A DNA stretch of 64,000 nt from Zhengitettix transpicula (GCA_037074705.1 CM073591.1:82256532-82320531), one strand, 5' to 3'; positions 14,601 through 20,754 are shown, numbered from the stretch's first letter. Translations and numbers: made by a program. The notes: generated from the letters alone by a model not told the origin.

Positions 14601-17600
14601 CGTGAGGAGGCCAAGAGGACTAGTGATTGGGAAGCGGAAGTCTTCTTTGAGGATGAAATAATTCACGATTGTAGTTAGTGGCAGAAACTACGTGAGAGAG
14701 AAGTATTAGTGAAGATAATAGTAGAAATAGAGAGTGGATTTCATTGGAAATTATGAAAATATTATTGTGAGAGCTCAAGATATTCGCTGAACGTAATCAC
14801 TTGATGTTTAATCTTTGACTCCACGATAAATACCGATCCATACATCATCGTTTACGCAGAGAAAATATAACAACGGATGTAGAACTGATGTCACAATACG
14901 CCTAGAAGAGTCTGTTTCCCAAATTTCAATCCTTTGTCCCATACCTCTTAAGCAGTCCACTTTTTTCTTTTTCTTTAGAGTAACAGGCTACATGAGGGTA
15001 ATCAACGTGGTGGAAACTTCCCTTTAATAGCATTGGATGGGATTTGAAAGGGAGGATGCGGAAGGGTAGAGGAAGGTAGCTAATGGTTAACTAGGGACCC
15101 CGAGCAATGGTTTAAGGATCCTACCCGGCATTCGCCTAAAAGTGATGCAGGATAAACCCTAGAAAACCTACATCAGATAGGTCGGGCGCTTGGTTCTTGT
15201 CCCTCGCCCTTCCGATGACGGGAGAGGGGTTTTCTGTGGAGACGCAGAGTTCCCTTCTCCATGCCTCGACCAGTTTAGGAGGCATTTGGCAGACTGTTCC
15301 AATGGAAACAACTCTTACTGTATGCCCAAGATCTGTGACCCCAAAACATACACCTGTCAAAACAGGCCGAGGTGCCTCGGCTTGGGGAACCTTAGTTCAA
15401 AAACGGTTGCCCTCTCCGTCTCTCCTGAAAGGTTCTGCATGCGAGAGAAAACCTCTCACTGCCTGTTTATATTTGGTTAAGAGGTCCCGTATCTAACCGA
15501 ATTTTATCTTCCAGCACGAGGTCAAACGTCTTAGAGAAATCAATTAGCATCCCATTAATTTTAGACGTTTCATCAAGAAAATTAACGTTTATGACTAAAA
15601 CAAATCGTATGATCTCCTGTGGTGTCAGCGTGACTGCCACGCATCACAGAGGTCCGCGGTTGGAATCCCGGCGAGGGAATGGATGTTTGTGTGCGTAAGA
15701 GAAAAATCTCGTCAAAGCAGCCACTCGAAAAAGGCAAAATTAAGTTCCCATAATGAGTCGCTAATGACCGGTTGATGCGACTGTAAATAAATCAATATTA
15801 AAAAAAATCGTACGAGTTCCTAAAACCATGTTGACCTGAAGAGACTAGAAGATGAAAAGACAATGGTTGTTCAAAAATTAATATTTATCATAATGAGGAG
15901 TATACGAGGGTAGTCCCAGAACCCAACAATAAAAAATTTGAGAAAAAATCTTTAGTTATCAATGTAGGCGAATAGGGTATTTGAGGAAGTAATTCCAACA
16001 TTAAGTCATTGATTTTGGTCCTTGGATGCATGAATTGATACAATGTCGTGAAAAAATACTTCATTTTTCGCCAAATGCGGGCGTTCTCTGTAGATTTCAT
16101 CACTCAAACGCTTGTAATAAGTTTGCATAATACTCCCCGTTGATTGTTTTACAGTTTTGAATATAATGAAAATATGACGCCATGACCTTGCCATTGGGGA
16201 TGCCTTCACATCTGTCTGGTTTTTTTGAACCAAGGTTCCCACATGCCGAGACACCTTGGCCTGTTTTGAGAGATCTATGTTCCGGGGTCGCAAACCTTGA
16301 GCATACGGAAAGAGTTGTCCGCTATTCCTATTGGAATAGTCGGCCAGCTGCTTTCTAAACTGGTCAAGGCACGGAGAGAAGAAAGCTGCTACCCCACAGC
16401 TAACCCCTCTCCCGCCATCGGAAGGGCGTGGGACAAGTACCAAATGCAGGTTTTTTTTAGGGTTTTCCCTGCATCACTTTTAGGCGAATTTACGGGTAGG
16501 ATCCTTAAAACATAGCCCGGGGGCTCTAGTTAATCTTTGGCTACCTTGCTCTACCTTTCCGCATCCCCCTTTTACTCCCTTTCCTATTCTATAAGAGGGG
16601 AGTTGCCACTATGTGGATTACCCTATACATAACCTGTCTACACCTACCATCGTATGTTATACCCTGCTCTTACAATTTTTTTACACGAAAATTTCATATT
16701 AAAAAAATCTGAAAGTTTTGGAGTTGTATGAACACAACATGACCGAAACGATTACGAAAATACCTATAATTATTACGAATAGACTGTCAGATTCATTTGA
16801 ATTACTTAACAAGCGACCAAAGTACTGCACTACTTTTATTGCTTTTCACTTAAAATAGTCGGGCTTATTTCACTAAATGCTAAATGTCTTTTTTAATTAA
16901 TGAAATGACGTCAGTCAATTAGTCAGAGATTTAATCAGAAATATAGGAACAAATCTTTTTAATAACTTCTATATTTTTTCACACAAATTATCATTTGAAT
17001 AACGATTTATTTATTTTTTAAAAAAAGAGCTATGGAGGAGGCTACATTTTGGGTTGTCTACTCCTATCTCTGGTTTTTTGAACTAAGGTTCCCACATGCC
17101 CAGGCACCTCAGCCTGGTCGGGGTCGCAGACTTTGAGCATACGGTAAGAGTTGTCCGCTATTCCTATTGGAATAGTCGGCCAGCTGCCTCCTAAACTGGT
17201 CGAGGCATGGAGAAGGAAATGCTGCGTCCCCACAGCAAACTCCTCTCCCGCTATCGGAAGGGCGTGGGACAAGTACCCAATGCCCGACCTACCTGATGCA
17301 GATTTTTCTAGGGTTTTCCCTGCATTTCTTTAGGTGAATGCCAGGTAGGATCCTTAAAATATAGCCCGGGGGCCCATGTTAACCCTTGGCTACCTTCCTC
17401 TACCCTTCCGCATCCCCCCTTTCAAATCCCTTCCTATGCTATTAAAGGGGAGTTGCCCAATGTGGATCACCCTCATGTAGCCTGTTACCCTAAAAAAAGG
17501 TTTTTTTTACCGCCATCAATAGTGAAAATTCTCATTGAGTTTCTAAACATGCAATAAATTATTCATAAATATGTGATCCACTATTTTCATTTAAAATGTC

Positions 17601-18738
17601 TGTGTCGAAACAATATCAAAGTCGGCCTAGCTCTACTCTGGGGGACCGTGCGGTCTGCCAAGACGATCATTTGAGTGGTCGACCAAATGAAGTGACCACG
17701 CCGGAAATCCATAAAATTGTATTGGATTACCGTCGACTGAATGTGCGTAACCTAGCAGACACGGTATGCATTTCAATAGTATACTGACTGAAAATTTGGA
17801 GATGACACGGTTGTGCGAAAAATGGGTGCCGCGTTTCCTTACAATGGAGAGTTATAAAAGGTTTGGCGGTGGTTCTAAGCAATGAAACCGAATGTTTGCA
17901 TCGATTCATAACCATGACTGTAACACCTGAGACGACAGTCAAAAAAATTCTCTGATCTATCTGATGGCAAGGTCATGGTTTTTTAGGGTAACAGGCTACA
18001 TGAGAGTAATCCACATAGCGGCAACCCCCCTTTAATAGCTTAGGAAGGGATCTAAAAGGGGGGGATGCGGAAAGGTAGAGGAAGGTAGCCAAGGGTTAAC
18101 TAGGGCCCCCGGGCTATGGTTTAAGGATCCTACCCGGCAACTCGCCTAAAAGTGATGAAGGGAAAACCCTAGAAAAACCTGCATCAGGTAGGTCGGGCAT
18201 TGGGTACTTGTCCCACGCCCTTCCGATAGCGGGAGAGGAGTTTGCTGTGGGGACGCAGCATTTCCTTCTCCGTGCCTCGACCAGTTTAGGAGGCAGCTGG
18301 CCGACTATTCCAATGCTCAACAGTGTAACGTATTTATATTTCAGCTTTATTAGAGCACCTTTGATTTTCAAATAACAAACTGCCATCTATACGACAAGTC
18401 GGGTACTTCTGGAACTACCCTAGCACGAAGAGTAGGAAATCATATTGAGCGTGTAAGGGAGATTATGTCGCCCTTGGCCGTGGTACCTTGGGCCACTTGG
18501 TGTTGAGCTCCCTGGCGCGGATGGCGTCCTGCAGGGCCTGTGCGAACTGCCCCATCTTGACGAGCGCTGCGGAGCGGTTGGAGTAGAGGATGTGGTTGCT
18601 GGGGTCCAGCTGCAGCGCGTCCGAGTAGAGAGCCACGGCCGTTGCGTAGTCGCCCGCCTGGCACGCCGCGTTGCTCTGCCGGACCTTGTCCAGGAACAGC
18701 GCGCGGCTCGCCGCGGGCAGCTCCGCCGTGCCTTCCAC
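648..18738 (-). CDS. TTC28: TTC28 orthologue, partial gene, 12 exons in window
   Basis: Joining the exons 18487-18738, 6988-7135, 6617-6843, 5959-6163, 5025-5233, 4194-4379, 3668-3907, 3087-3365, 2539-2767, 2152-2384, 1284-1574 and 648-982 gives about 944 codons with every reading phase compatible and GT-AG borders throughout. The product follows vertebrate TTC28 almost repeat by repeat, for example LDKSPFV, VVLEAALRIGTCSLKLRG, AVAYQALGAH, LGYAHYCLGN and ALVCFEKRLVVAHEL. It holds three canonical 34-residue TPRs and then serial 40-residue TPRs of the LGN/GPSM2 type. Vertebrate TTC28 is about 2,480 residues, so roughly the first 40 percent is present; the remaining TPRs and the C-terminal CHAT-like domain would lie past the left edge. 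In vertebrates the protein is a cytoplasmic scaffold implicated in midbody assembly and cytokinesis; the same role here is inference. Identity is secure; the exact N-terminus is unknown. Confidence 0.95.
1284..1574 (-). CDS. TTC28: TTC28 exon (two-plus 40-residue TPRs)
   Basis: The 291-nt, 97-codon exon runs from acceptor TGTTTCAG to donor GTATTT, phase 0 at both ends. It starts ELTLRQEMGDLKGECRAHGH and includes LGAVHMSLGNYTNAMKCYQE, GNLGIARLNMGHYEDAIGYL and a C-terminal linker LEQLSSTTALLDK. The vertebrate counterpart has the same extended linker between repeats here, which supports homology by descent rather than generic TPR similarity. Confidence 0.94.
1575..2151 (-). other. TTC28 intron, 577 nt
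   Basis: AT-rich intron with no recognisable repeat or RNA. The other short introns (983-1283, 2385-2538, 2768-3086, 3366-3667, 3908-4193, 6164-6616, 6844-6987) were also read and show nothing beyond splice signals. Confidence 0.85.
2152..2384 (-). CDS. TTC28: TTC28 exon (40-residue TPRs)
   Basis: The 233-nt exon runs from acceptor TTTACAG to donor GTGTGT and ends in phase 0. It completes a split Ala codon, then IAHMMKHLPGKFRALGNIGD, and ends CFDKALGYHTQ. The KALGYHTQ ending matches the vertebrate protein. The HMMKHLPGK linker differs most from vertebrates. The intron before it is the shortest in the gene after the 144-nt one (154 nt). Confidence 0.93.
2539..2767 (-). CDS. TTC28: TTC28 exon (40-residue TPRs)
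   Basis: The 229-nt exon runs from acceptor TTGTAAG to donor GTAAAA and ends in phase 1. It begins ELHDIEGESKACHFLGYAHY and includes CLGNFREAVRYYDQDLALAK and AYCNLGLAHLALGN, ending ECQKYFL. The acceptor TAAG is weaker than its neighbours (little pyrimidine tract next to it), but it is the only AG that keeps both frame and family alignment. Confidence 0.92.
3087..3365 (-). CDS. TTC28: TTC28 exon (two 40-residue TPRs and linker)
   Basis: The 279-nt, 93-codon exon runs from acceptor TTTACAG to donor GTATGT, phase 0 at both ends. It starts AIKYHKQELTISKEVNDRSS, contains GNLAVAYQALGAHEMAL and GNCLSSRGEFAQAVPFYENY, and ends LMLSQ. The start falls at the same motif position as in the exon at 3668-3907. 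The sequence ASTHGNLAVAYQALGAH is almost invariant in the family. Confidence 0.95.
3668..3907 (-). CDS. TTC28: TTC28 exon (two 40-residue TPRs)
   Basis: The 240-nt, 80-codon exon is phase 0 at both ends and equals exactly two 40-residue repeats. It runs from acceptor TATTCAG to donor GTAAAT. It begins AKRWHERQLDMALTSRDKVG and ends GNAYSAMGYYEQ. Both ends fall at the same point of the TPR motif, just before the second helix, so the exon is a clean two-repeat module that could be duplicated or lost without a frame shift. Confidence 0.95.
4194..4379 (-). CDS. TTC28: TTC28 exon (40-residue TPRs)
   Basis: This is the shortest of the phase-0 exons at the repeat array, 186 nt and 62 codons, from acceptor ATTAAAG to donor GTTGAG. 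It opens with a valine codon (GTG), which is not a start, then EEARAYSNLGSSHHYRRNF, and closes with GLGHAARCAGDYQQ. The SNLGSxxHYRRNF and GLGHAARC signatures are specific to TTC28 among TPR proteins. Confidence 0.94.
4742..4906. repeat. Two-copy tandem duplication in TTC28 intron
   Basis: Units of about 83 bp (4742-4824) and 82 bp (4825-4906) lie head to tail. They share the blocks GAATAAATATTATTAA / GAACAAATATTATTAA, ACCAAATAC and TTAATGTAACATG, with scattered substitutions. It is a local duplication in the 645-nt intron 4380-5024. Confidence 0.85.
5025..5233 (-). CDS. TTC28: TTC28 exon (40-residue TPRs)
   Basis: The 209-nt exon runs from acceptor CTTTCAG to donor GTGAGA. It completes a split Gly codon and continues HVYTAIGDYPNALASHKQC, identical over this stretch to the vertebrate family as I recall it. 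It then runs EAREIGNVGAVYLAMGEFE and ends LARRLGNQ in phase 0. It holds about one and three-quarter TPRs. The intron after it (4380-5024) carries a short tandem duplication listed separately. Confidence 0.94.
5234..5958 (-). other. TTC28 intron, 725 nt
   Basis: No repeat family or RNA was recognised in this intron. It is less AT-rich near 5570-5720 than the other short introns but carries no ORF or family match. Confidence 0.8.
5959..6163 (-). CDS. TTC28: TTC28 exon (40-residue TPRs)
   Basis: The 205-nt exon runs from acceptor CTTTCAG to donor GTAAAT and ends in phase 1. It starts AISYMQQDLAVAKTLGD, a TPR second helix, continues with ECRAHGNLGSAYFSKGSY and ends ALTSLG. It contains one full LGN-type repeat and the halves of two neighbours, and matches the vertebrate protein repeat for repeat. 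A run of five alanines (AAAAA) in the linker is local and not part of the TPR consensus. Confidence 0.94.
6617..6843 (-). CDS. TTC28: TTC28 exon (linker and start of 40-residue TPR array)
   Basis: The 227-nt exon runs from acceptor TTTACAG to donor GTTTGT; it starts by completing a split Ala codon and ends in phase 0. It encodes ATLEPTFRQLEAMKLDKSPF, then ISVVGQELLGVGQYAAA and VVLEAALRIGTCSLKLRG, and ends at LNSLDK. This is among the most conserved stretches of the family and the strongest single piece of evidence for the TTC28 assignment. It marks the change from canonical 34-residue TPRs to the 40-residue LGN-like repeats. Confidence 0.95.
6988..7135 (-). CDS. TTC28: TTC28 exon (TPR 3)
   Basis: The exon runs from acceptor TTACAG to donor GTTAGT, 148 nt, ending in phase 1. 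It begins AYYRQGVALQCLGRHG and ends VEASMKSPLR, completing the third canonical TPR and its capping helix. The segment is too short to stand out as an ORF; it was found by following the TTC28 family sequence after KWPK. The 11.35 kb intron before it is the largest one bounded on both sides in the window. Confidence 0.92.
7480..9370 (+). pseudogene. Degraded non-LTR retrotransposon (LINE) reverse transcriptase
   Basis: Frame-shifted, stop-ridden reading frames on the plus strand keep recognisable reverse-transcriptase blocks in order. Near 7540-7800 is the region before the fingers (GIPGANEYE, KKLWPVIGST). Near 8025-8070 is a motif A remnant, DYRRAFETVNR, where the usual catalytic Asp is Glu. 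Near 8175-8215 is GVPQGSKLGP, and at 8256-8267 FADD, the catalytic Asp pair. After 8780 come C-terminal blocks (KLRKVWSKS, FIKALIMYNKLLHN). The relic sits in sense opposite to TTC28. The domain is split by TA microsatellites and an internal duplication. A jockey/CR1-like LINE is the likely class; the exact clade is not certain, and the borders are approximate. Confidence 0.85.
8254..8782 (+). repeat. Duplication inside the LINE relic, anchored in TA microsatellites
   Basis: The segment TGTTTGCAGATGATACACTC (FADDT) occurs at 8254 and again at 8468. The block from GATATGGATCCACAGGG to TGAATATGTAAATAACA occurs at about 8326-8466 and again at about 8642-8782. TA runs at 8280-8326, 8491-8532 and 8598-8636 sit at the junctions. 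Unique sequence at 8533-8597 lies only in the second copy. Confidence 0.9.
9371..10410. other. Intron stretch without recognised content
   Basis: Sequence of more balanced base composition than its surroundings (9500-10130), with only short ORFs and no family match. A CpG-containing patch at 9525-9570 (ACCGAGCGCC, GCCGAGCTTCGG) could be an old repeat but is unclassified. Confidence 0.6.
10415..10760. mobile_element. Foldback element with about 110-bp arms and paired hammerhead-like cores
   Basis: The left arm (about 10415-10523) and right arm (about 10646-10758) are inverted copies: GCAGCCTTTT / AAAAAGGCTGC, AATATTCAATTTAAAACATAA / its inverse, and ATTAAACACAACGTTTCG / CGAAACGTCGTGTTTAAT. 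Each arm ends, toward the centre, in a hammerhead-like core: CTGAATA to GAAAC at 10496-10523 (minus) and CAGAAGA to GAAAC at 10646-10673 (plus). The left core has a 5-bp GTCCC/GGGAC hairpin. There is no coding capacity. Confidence 0.85.
10761..12380. other. Intron stretch without recognised content
   Basis: No gene, RNA or known repeat was recognised. Short overlapping ORFs near 10811-11122 and 11215-11616 lack codon structure or family similarity and are treated as chance. A slightly GC-richer patch lies at 12160-12240. Confidence 0.6.
12391..12840 (-). pseudogene. Jockey-type LINE reverse transcriptase, 3' fragment
   Basis: The minus-strand frame carries the C-terminal signature of insect jockey-like elements: SIENKLLLYKTI, WTYGIELWGCA, QKCQSKILRTIVNAPWYITN, then HNDLKIPTV. 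Upstream the frame continues as KIHITKKRKQMDIKQ behind a TGA codon where the family normally has a Trp (L-N-W-K), so the copy is dead. It is a 5'-truncated insertion of the usual LINE kind, in the same orientation as TTC28. The right border is approximate. Confidence 0.9.
13370..13685. mobile_element. Foldback element with hammerhead-like cores (TCAGAAAAAA family)
   Basis: Left arm 13425-13500 (GTCAATTTTAAATCAG, AAACAATGGTTCATCGC, GCGACCTCATCA) and right arm 13588-13670 (AATGAGGTCGC, GATGAAACGTTG, TCTGACTTATAATTGGC) are inverted copies. The core at 13589-13618 (plus) reads CTAATGA, a GTCGC-containing stem, then GAAAC. The minus-strand partner at 13464-13497 is more worn (GAACC). A second copy of the family lies at 20755-21230. 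Confidence 0.82.
13810..14025 (-). mobile_element. tRNA-derived SINE
   Basis: The minus strand carries an A-box-like GTGGTGCAGAGG and a B-box-like GGGTTCTAATCTC about 45 nt downstream (canonical GGTTCGANNCC, one change), then a body with GGGCATGTATATTTG. The head GCCTCGCATCACA is shared with four other copies in the window. No cloverleaf can be folded, so it is not a tRNA gene. Confidence 0.8.
14215..14395 (-). mobile_element. tRNA-derived SINE
   Basis: The minus strand has an intact B box (GGGTTCGAATCCCGG) after the shared head GCCTCGCATCACAGAGG, then GGGCATGGATGTTTGTGTG. The upstream part is rich in GTGGGTG repeats. Short ORFs over it on both strands are artefacts. Confidence 0.85.
14400..14960. 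other. Intron stretch without recognised content
   Basis: No gene or recognised repeat. The segment is purine-rich on the plus strand around 14500-14720 (many GAGG, GTGG and GAAG words). Confidence 0.6.
14961..15410 (-). mobile_element. Unit A retroposon copy
   Basis: One of at least eight copies of a 450-500 bp non-coding repeat. In sense orientation it ends GTAGCCTGTTACTCTAAAG followed by A-rich sequence, seen here as the T-rich start at 14961. Internal landmarks in plus orientation are AACAGGCTACATGAGGG, TTTAAGGATCCTACCCGGC, CATCAGATAGGTCGGGC and CCATGCCTCGACCAGTTTAG. Its 5' end differs from the other copies after GTTCAAAAAC, so the right border is approximate. ORFs on both strands are shadows of the repeat. 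Confidence 0.85.
15619..15805 (+). mobile_element. tRNA-derived SINE with target-site duplication
   Basis: This is a complete copy. The tRNA-like head has B box GGTTGGAATCCC (one change) and the body ends GTCGCTAATGACC, TTGATGCGACTG, then an A-rich tail. It is flanked by 16-bp direct repeats that match at 13 positions: AATCGTATGATCTCCT (15603-15618) and AATCGTACGAGTTCCT (15806-15821), the mark of LINE-driven insertion. The same 3' tail occurs in the copy at 60460-60625. Confidence 0.85.
15905..16194 (-). pseudogene. Mariner transposase, C-terminal fragment
   Basis: Minus-strand translation in shifting frames gives SWRHIF or, in the original frame, GKVMAS, then INGEYYANLL, RERPHLAKNEV, FFHD and further on LELLPQIPYSPTL. 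These equal the mariner blocks GKVMAS, the INxEYY block, the HDNAPxH catalytic Asp region and the LPHPPYSPDLAPSD region with the last catalytic Asp (not intact). Frameshifts and in-frame stops mean it is inactive. Confidence 0.88.
16195..16665 (+). mobile_element. Unit A retroposon copy at inversion breakpoint
   Basis: The sense strand starts at TGGGGATGCC directly after the 15-bp target duplication CCATGACCTTGCCAT (16180-16194). It runs through CCACATGCCGAGACACC, TCCTATTGGAATAGTCGGCC, TTTTAGGGTTTTCCCTGC and GGATCCTTAAAACATAGCCC. It ends at AACCTGTCTACACC without an A-tail, where the AT-rich extension of the next copy begins. The missing tail fits a hybrid copy formed by recombination with 17979-18310. 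Confidence 0.85.
16666..17498 (+). mobile_element. Unit A retroposon, long form with AT-rich 5' extension
   Basis: The first 370 bp (CGTATGTTATACCCTGCTC to AGCTATGGAGGAGGCTACAT) are closely repeated at 49378-49806; the following unit A body ends GTAGCCTGTTACCCTAAAAA at 17498. Two copies at distant sites start at the same CGTATGTTATACC, so the extension is part of a longer element form rather than chance flank. No ORF spans the extension. Confidence 0.85.
17590..17978 (+). pseudogene. Mariner transposase, N-terminal and central fragment
   Basis: Plus-strand translation gives DHLSGRPNEVTTPEI and LDYRRLNVRNLADTVCIS, the mariner DxxxSGRP and helix-turn-helix region. In other frames it continues RLCEKWVPRFLTMES, then RFITM and TPETTVK, equal to the mariner LCARWVPR and TPE blocks. 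The DETW block with the first catalytic Asp is damaged. The fragment breaks off at ATGGCAAGGTCATGG (17964-17978), exactly where unit A begins. Confidence 0.88.
17979..18310 (-). mobile_element. Unit A retroposon copy, 5'-incomplete, at inversion breakpoint
   Basis: On the plus strand it starts TTTTTTAGGGTAACAGG, the inverted A-tail end, directly after the 15-bp target duplication, and runs to GGCCGACTATTCCAATGC. Beyond that point the mariner 5' end follows. It keeps the 3' end of the insertion whose 5' end is at 16195. Confidence 0.85.
18487..18738 (-). CDS. TTC28: TTC28 first visible exon (canonical TPRs 1-2)
   Basis: This 252-nt exon encodes 84 residues, phase 0 at both ends. It begins at a good acceptor (pyrimidine-rich, then CTGCAG) directly before a GTG valine codon, with no in-frame ATG close by, so it is not the initiator exon. 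The donor is AAG/GTACCA after the residues KWPK. The exon holds two TPRs (QSNAACQAGDY to ALQLDP, then HILYSNRSAALVKMG). Asn23, Asn54 and Lys84, plus Arg88 in the next exon, sit at four of the five carboxylate-clamp positions known from Hop and PP5; the first clamp lysine is Val19. The exon is strikingly GC- and CpG-rich compared with all other exons and the flanking intron. Confidence 0.93.
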
Positions 18739-19029
18739 CTGCAGACAAAAATAAATAAAACATTTACTCAGGGAGAAGGAGCACCACTTACAAGTCTTAC
18801 TGATATTGACCTACTTTGTGGACACGGCGACACACACCCGAGGGACATTTACATTTTTAAGTTTCGGGCAATTGCCCACGACTTTTCGGCAACATTAATT
18901 AAATTTAATAATTCAGTTACAACAAAAATTATACTTCTGGGGATTCAACCTTTTATATGTTTTTTCATAATGTTACTTCATTAATTTTTTAGATATTACT
19001 AAAGACGTCCCTAAACAAAGGGATGAAAC
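18739..19029 (-). other. Start of 5' intron upstream of first visible TTC28 exon
   Basis: The pyrimidine-rich tract of the acceptor lies at 18739-18760. No further repeat was recognised in this stretch. Confidence 0.7.
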
Positions 19030-19620
19030 GTTATGTACTTCAATAGTTTTAATTTAACATCTGTTTTGAATTAATAAAATAACTGATGACCTTATACAGA
19101 CACTTTTTATTTTTATTTGTATTATGACGACGTTTCGATACCTCTTTGTATCTTTTCAGGTACTATCCTACAAATTTTTCAAATTATTAAATTTACAATA
19201 TAATTGTACAAAGTAAACAATGGCAAGCTAGAAGCTGGAAAATACCTAAAGAATATACAAAAAGTGAAAAAATTTATGTTTGATTGAAAATAATGAATAA
19301 GAAATATAGCCAATACAGACAAAAAAAGGTAATATAAATACCACACAACGTTTCTGGTATCATTGTCCCTTTCGTCAGGTGCTAAAAAGAGCCTACAGAA
19401 ACACAACTGCACTGATCTTATTAGCACAACAAGGATCCCAGAAACGTTGTGTGGTATTTATATTACCTGTTTTGTCTGTATTGGCTATCTTTCTTATTCA
19501 ATATACAAAAAGGTATCGAAATGTCGTCACAATATAAATGAAAAATAAAAAGTGCCTCTATTAAGTTATCAATTATTTTATTATTTCAAAACAGACGTTA
19601 AATTAAAACTTTTATACTTC
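19030..19620. mobile_element. Foldback element with about 115-bp arms, interrupted by a nested foldback
   Basis: Arms at about 19035-19159 and 19505-19615 are inverted copies: TTTAATTTAACATCTGTTTTG / inverse, ATTAATAAAATAACTGAT / inverse, CACTTTTTATTTTT / inverse, and GACGACGTTTCGATACC / GGTATCGAAATGTCGTC. The left arm carries a minus-strand core CTGAAAA, hairpin GATAC/GTATC, GAAACGTC (19132-19159). The interior holds the element at 19286-19505. Confidence 0.85.
19286..19505. mobile_element. Nested foldback element (CCACACAACGTTTCTGG family)
   Basis: Arms 19290-19356 and 19434-19502 are nearly perfect inverted copies: AAGAAATATAGCCAATACAG, GGTAATATAAATACCACA and CAACGTTTCTGG with their inverses. 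A core in minus orientation reads GCAC, CTGACGA, then AGAAACGTT, GTGT. The same family occurs at 45915-46132 and as fragments at 48360-48490, 50305-50415 and 51640-51965. Confidence 0.88.
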
Positions 19621-20754
19621 TTCATATTCTACAATTGAGTAATACGCGACACGAGTAATCATTACCACTTTTTTCAATTTTTCTTATTTTTATCTCCCTT
19701 TCTTCTGTATTTGCCTGACCTACGATTGCAAATTGTGAGGTTTGCCGTCTTTCAACAAGTCACTTTTGCCTTCAGTCGCGTCCAAGCTCATTACGCTGCT
19801 TTCAAAGATCTGCGCGTAACGTTTCCTTCCAATTTCTTCACTGTTCACCCGAGCAAGAGACTTAAGCTTCTTTTGAGGGGATTTTTTTTTTATGCGCAAT
19901 CCTTCTTCAGTGTATAGGAAATCCTTATACAGAAAGCAGCTTTCAATTCAATTGAGTAACTGTTTCCAGCCTATCATTTAAAGCTTTTGAGTGTCTTGAA
20001 TTATTATTAATTCCATTAGCCCTCGCTTGAGGGAATACGAGTTATTAATTCACAAATGTTATAAGAAAGATTACTATATTAACCTATAATTTAGAGTAGT
20101 AAGAAATATAAATTTAAATAATTCTAAGTTGAAACTCAAAATTATCTCTGAACAACATAATTACAAATGGAATGTAAGTTTGAAGGTATTCTGACACATA
20201 ACTTTATAAATAAACAGAAAGACGGCCAATTTGTCTTAAAGCAATGCTTTATTTATCTAAAACAAAAAATAATACAATAAACGATGTTTCGACAGCAGTT
20301 TGGGACTTCATCAGGTAATAGACTTAAATAACAAAATTTATACAACAAATTAGAAATTTGCAGTTTATAAATTTCAGTTCTCCAGGAGCAATTTCCCCAA
20401 TTAGCGTTACATTAGCAAGCGATTGAGTAAAAATAAGTTACGTGAACCAATTTCGTGCCGTTTATAATGATCTGACGGAATAACGAGCTTAACTAAGTTT
20501 TCTAGCAAGCAGATTCAGATTATAATCTGTCCGAACACCCAGAAAAGACTTTAACGTTGAAAATGTGCCTACAGGTTTGCTGCTAACATGAGAAGAGTTA
20601 ACTAGCTCATTATACTTATCAACATTTTAAGAAATGTTCATTTCCTTGAGAGTCGACGTACGATTTGACGCCTTTCCTTTTTCGTCGGCCAGTTATTTTC
20701 GGCACATTGGTACGAGACCAGAGCTTTCCAGCCGGACATGGAATTTTTTTAAAT
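19621..20754. other. 5' intron stretch with one isolated hammerhead-like core
   Basis: No gene. A minus-strand CTGATGA, 17 nt, GAAAC core lies at 20286-20314, followed by ATCGTTTATTG; no inverted partner was found nearby. The rest is AT-rich with no recognised repeat. Confidence 0.6.

Larger units (their letters stand above)
15901..18426. mobile_element. Mariner transposon, disrupted and partly inverted
   Basis: The terminal inverted repeats are TACGAGGGTAGTCCCAGAA (15903-15921) and, inverted, TTCTGGAACTACCCTAGCA (18406-18424); most positions match. Between them are a minus-strand C-terminal transposase piece (15905-16194), unit A retroposons, a plus-strand N-terminal transposase piece (17590-17978) and the 5' end (18311-18426). 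The opposed orientation of the two transposase pieces, and a 15-bp duplication split between them, show that the middle was inverted after insertion of unit A. Confidence 0.82.

Noticed and set aside
15136..17333. ORFs of 60-145 codons with words such as CLDQFRRHLADC or VGQLPPKLVEAW
   Set aside because: The same peptides recur wherever unit A occurs, on both strands, and no copy is open over its full length. They are shadows of a non-coding repeat.
18463..18738. A translation start at 18738 for the TPR exon
   Set aside because: The codon is GTG and lies directly after a good splice acceptor; the exon continues a longer protein. The 3' part of this ORF after KWPK reads into the intron.
18440..18763. 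A 107-codon ORF overlapping the GC-rich exon
   Set aside because: It is a frame shadow of the TTC28 exon, as its arginine- and glycine-rich composition in GC-rich DNA suggests.
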